The notes under the pieces are model-generated. The model did no database searches, was not told the origin of the DNA, and worked only from the letters and a program-made list of their open reading frames with translations. From Candidatus Avelusimicrobium alvi (GTDB lineage: Bacteria > Elusimicrobiota > Elusimicrobia > Elusimicrobiales > Elusimicrobiaceae), in assembly GCA_002329395.1 (NCBI GenBank), contig DCTQ01000053.1, positions 1-6,184 of the forward strand: a stretch of 6,184 bases of DNA, written 5' to 3'. The position numbers were made by a program, and so were the translations under genes. Shown piece after piece: positions 6,132 through 6,184 of this stretch (within the stretch, counting starts at the first letter, position 1; every line of letters begins with the position of its first letter).

Positions 6132-6182
6132 TTACGGTGCTTGGCGACATTGTTTAAACGGGGTGGCTCAATTAGTCGGATG
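6132..6182 (+). repeat. 51-base direct repeat, copy 2
   Basis: This is the second copy of 5934-5984 (47 of 51 identical). It keeps the eight-base palindrome GTTTAAAC but has CGGGG where copy 1 has CAGTG just after it. It leads into another 39-base core beginning at 6163, which the window end cuts after 22 bases; the first 20 of these are identical to the core at 5965. Confidence 0.88.
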
Positions 6183-6184
6183 GC

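Larger units (their letters stand above)
5778..6184. other. 407-base region with no supported gene, rich in repeats and complementary segments
   Basis: I find no protein, tRNA or rRNA gene that I can support here. The stretch holds the uppS promoter, an inverted repeat, two complete and one cut copy of the 39-base core, two direct repeats 198 bases apart, and several small stems. Three reading frames stay open for long distances. Plus frame 5824-6184 has no stop but no ATG. Plus frame 5892-6184 has an ATG at 5982. A minus frame from about 6061 to 5741 has no convincing start. None has a Shine-Dalgarno site or a product I recognise. The gene upstream of uppS lies outside the window. Confidence 0.6.

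Noticed and set aside
6161..6184. Resemblance to the 5' half of a tRNA gene (GGTGGCTCAATTAGTCGG looks like a D-arm, reading VAQLV as many mis-called tRNA ORFs do).
   Set aside because: In the complete copy at 5965 the D-stem does not close, and no anticodon stem, T-loop TTCRA or acceptor pairing follows. A tRNA origin of the repeat remains possible but unsupported.

Overview
The window carries a block of six same-direction genes, all on the minus strand. Read 5'->3' from the right they are uppS, an AlkD-like DNA alkylation repair gene, cdsA, dxr, rseP and ispG. ispG runs off the left edge. The order uppS-cdsA-dxr-rseP-ispG is a familiar bacterial cluster for isoprenoid and envelope lipid supply. 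Dxr and IspG are steps of the non-mevalonate (MEP) pathway. UppS turns its product into the undecaprenyl carrier used for wall and surface polymers. CdsA makes CDP-diacylglycerol for phospholipids. RseP is the intramembrane site-2 protease often encoded beside them. Here the order is interrupted by the alkD-like gene and a repeat array between uppS and cdsA.

The organism is a bacterium with moderately high GC coding DNA (mid-50s percent by eye) and the MEP pathway. The proteins give no firm taxon. A gut-type Elusimicrobiota-like or other deep-branching Gram-negative lineage is a low-confidence guess from the general look of the proteins, not from a search.

Layout: 1-949 ispG (3' end missing), 936-2060 rseP, 2070-3269 dxr and 3266-4084 cdsA form one tightly packed set, with overlaps of 4 and 14 bases and one gap of 9 bases. 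Next is a 281-base gap (4085-4365) filled by an 84-base tandem repeat (two good copies, one degenerate). Then come 4366-5082 (alkD-like) and 5079-5777 (uppS), overlapping as ATGA. The last 407 bases (5778-6184) hold no gene I can support, but they contain more copies of the same repeat core in the opposite orientation, direct repeats 198 bases apart, and many complementary segments.

Two points stand out. First, a 39-base core with nearly complementary ends occurs in both intergenic gaps: three copies left of alkD and two complete plus one cut copy right of uppS. This suggests a dispersed repeat family flanking the uppS-alkD segment. Second, uppS and cdsA, the genes that follow the two gaps, both start with TAAAAT, six bases, then ATG, and neither has a Shine-Dalgarno sequence. 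This is the geometry expected for leaderless transcripts. The genes inside each unit rely on overlap coupling or clear Shine-Dalgarno sites.
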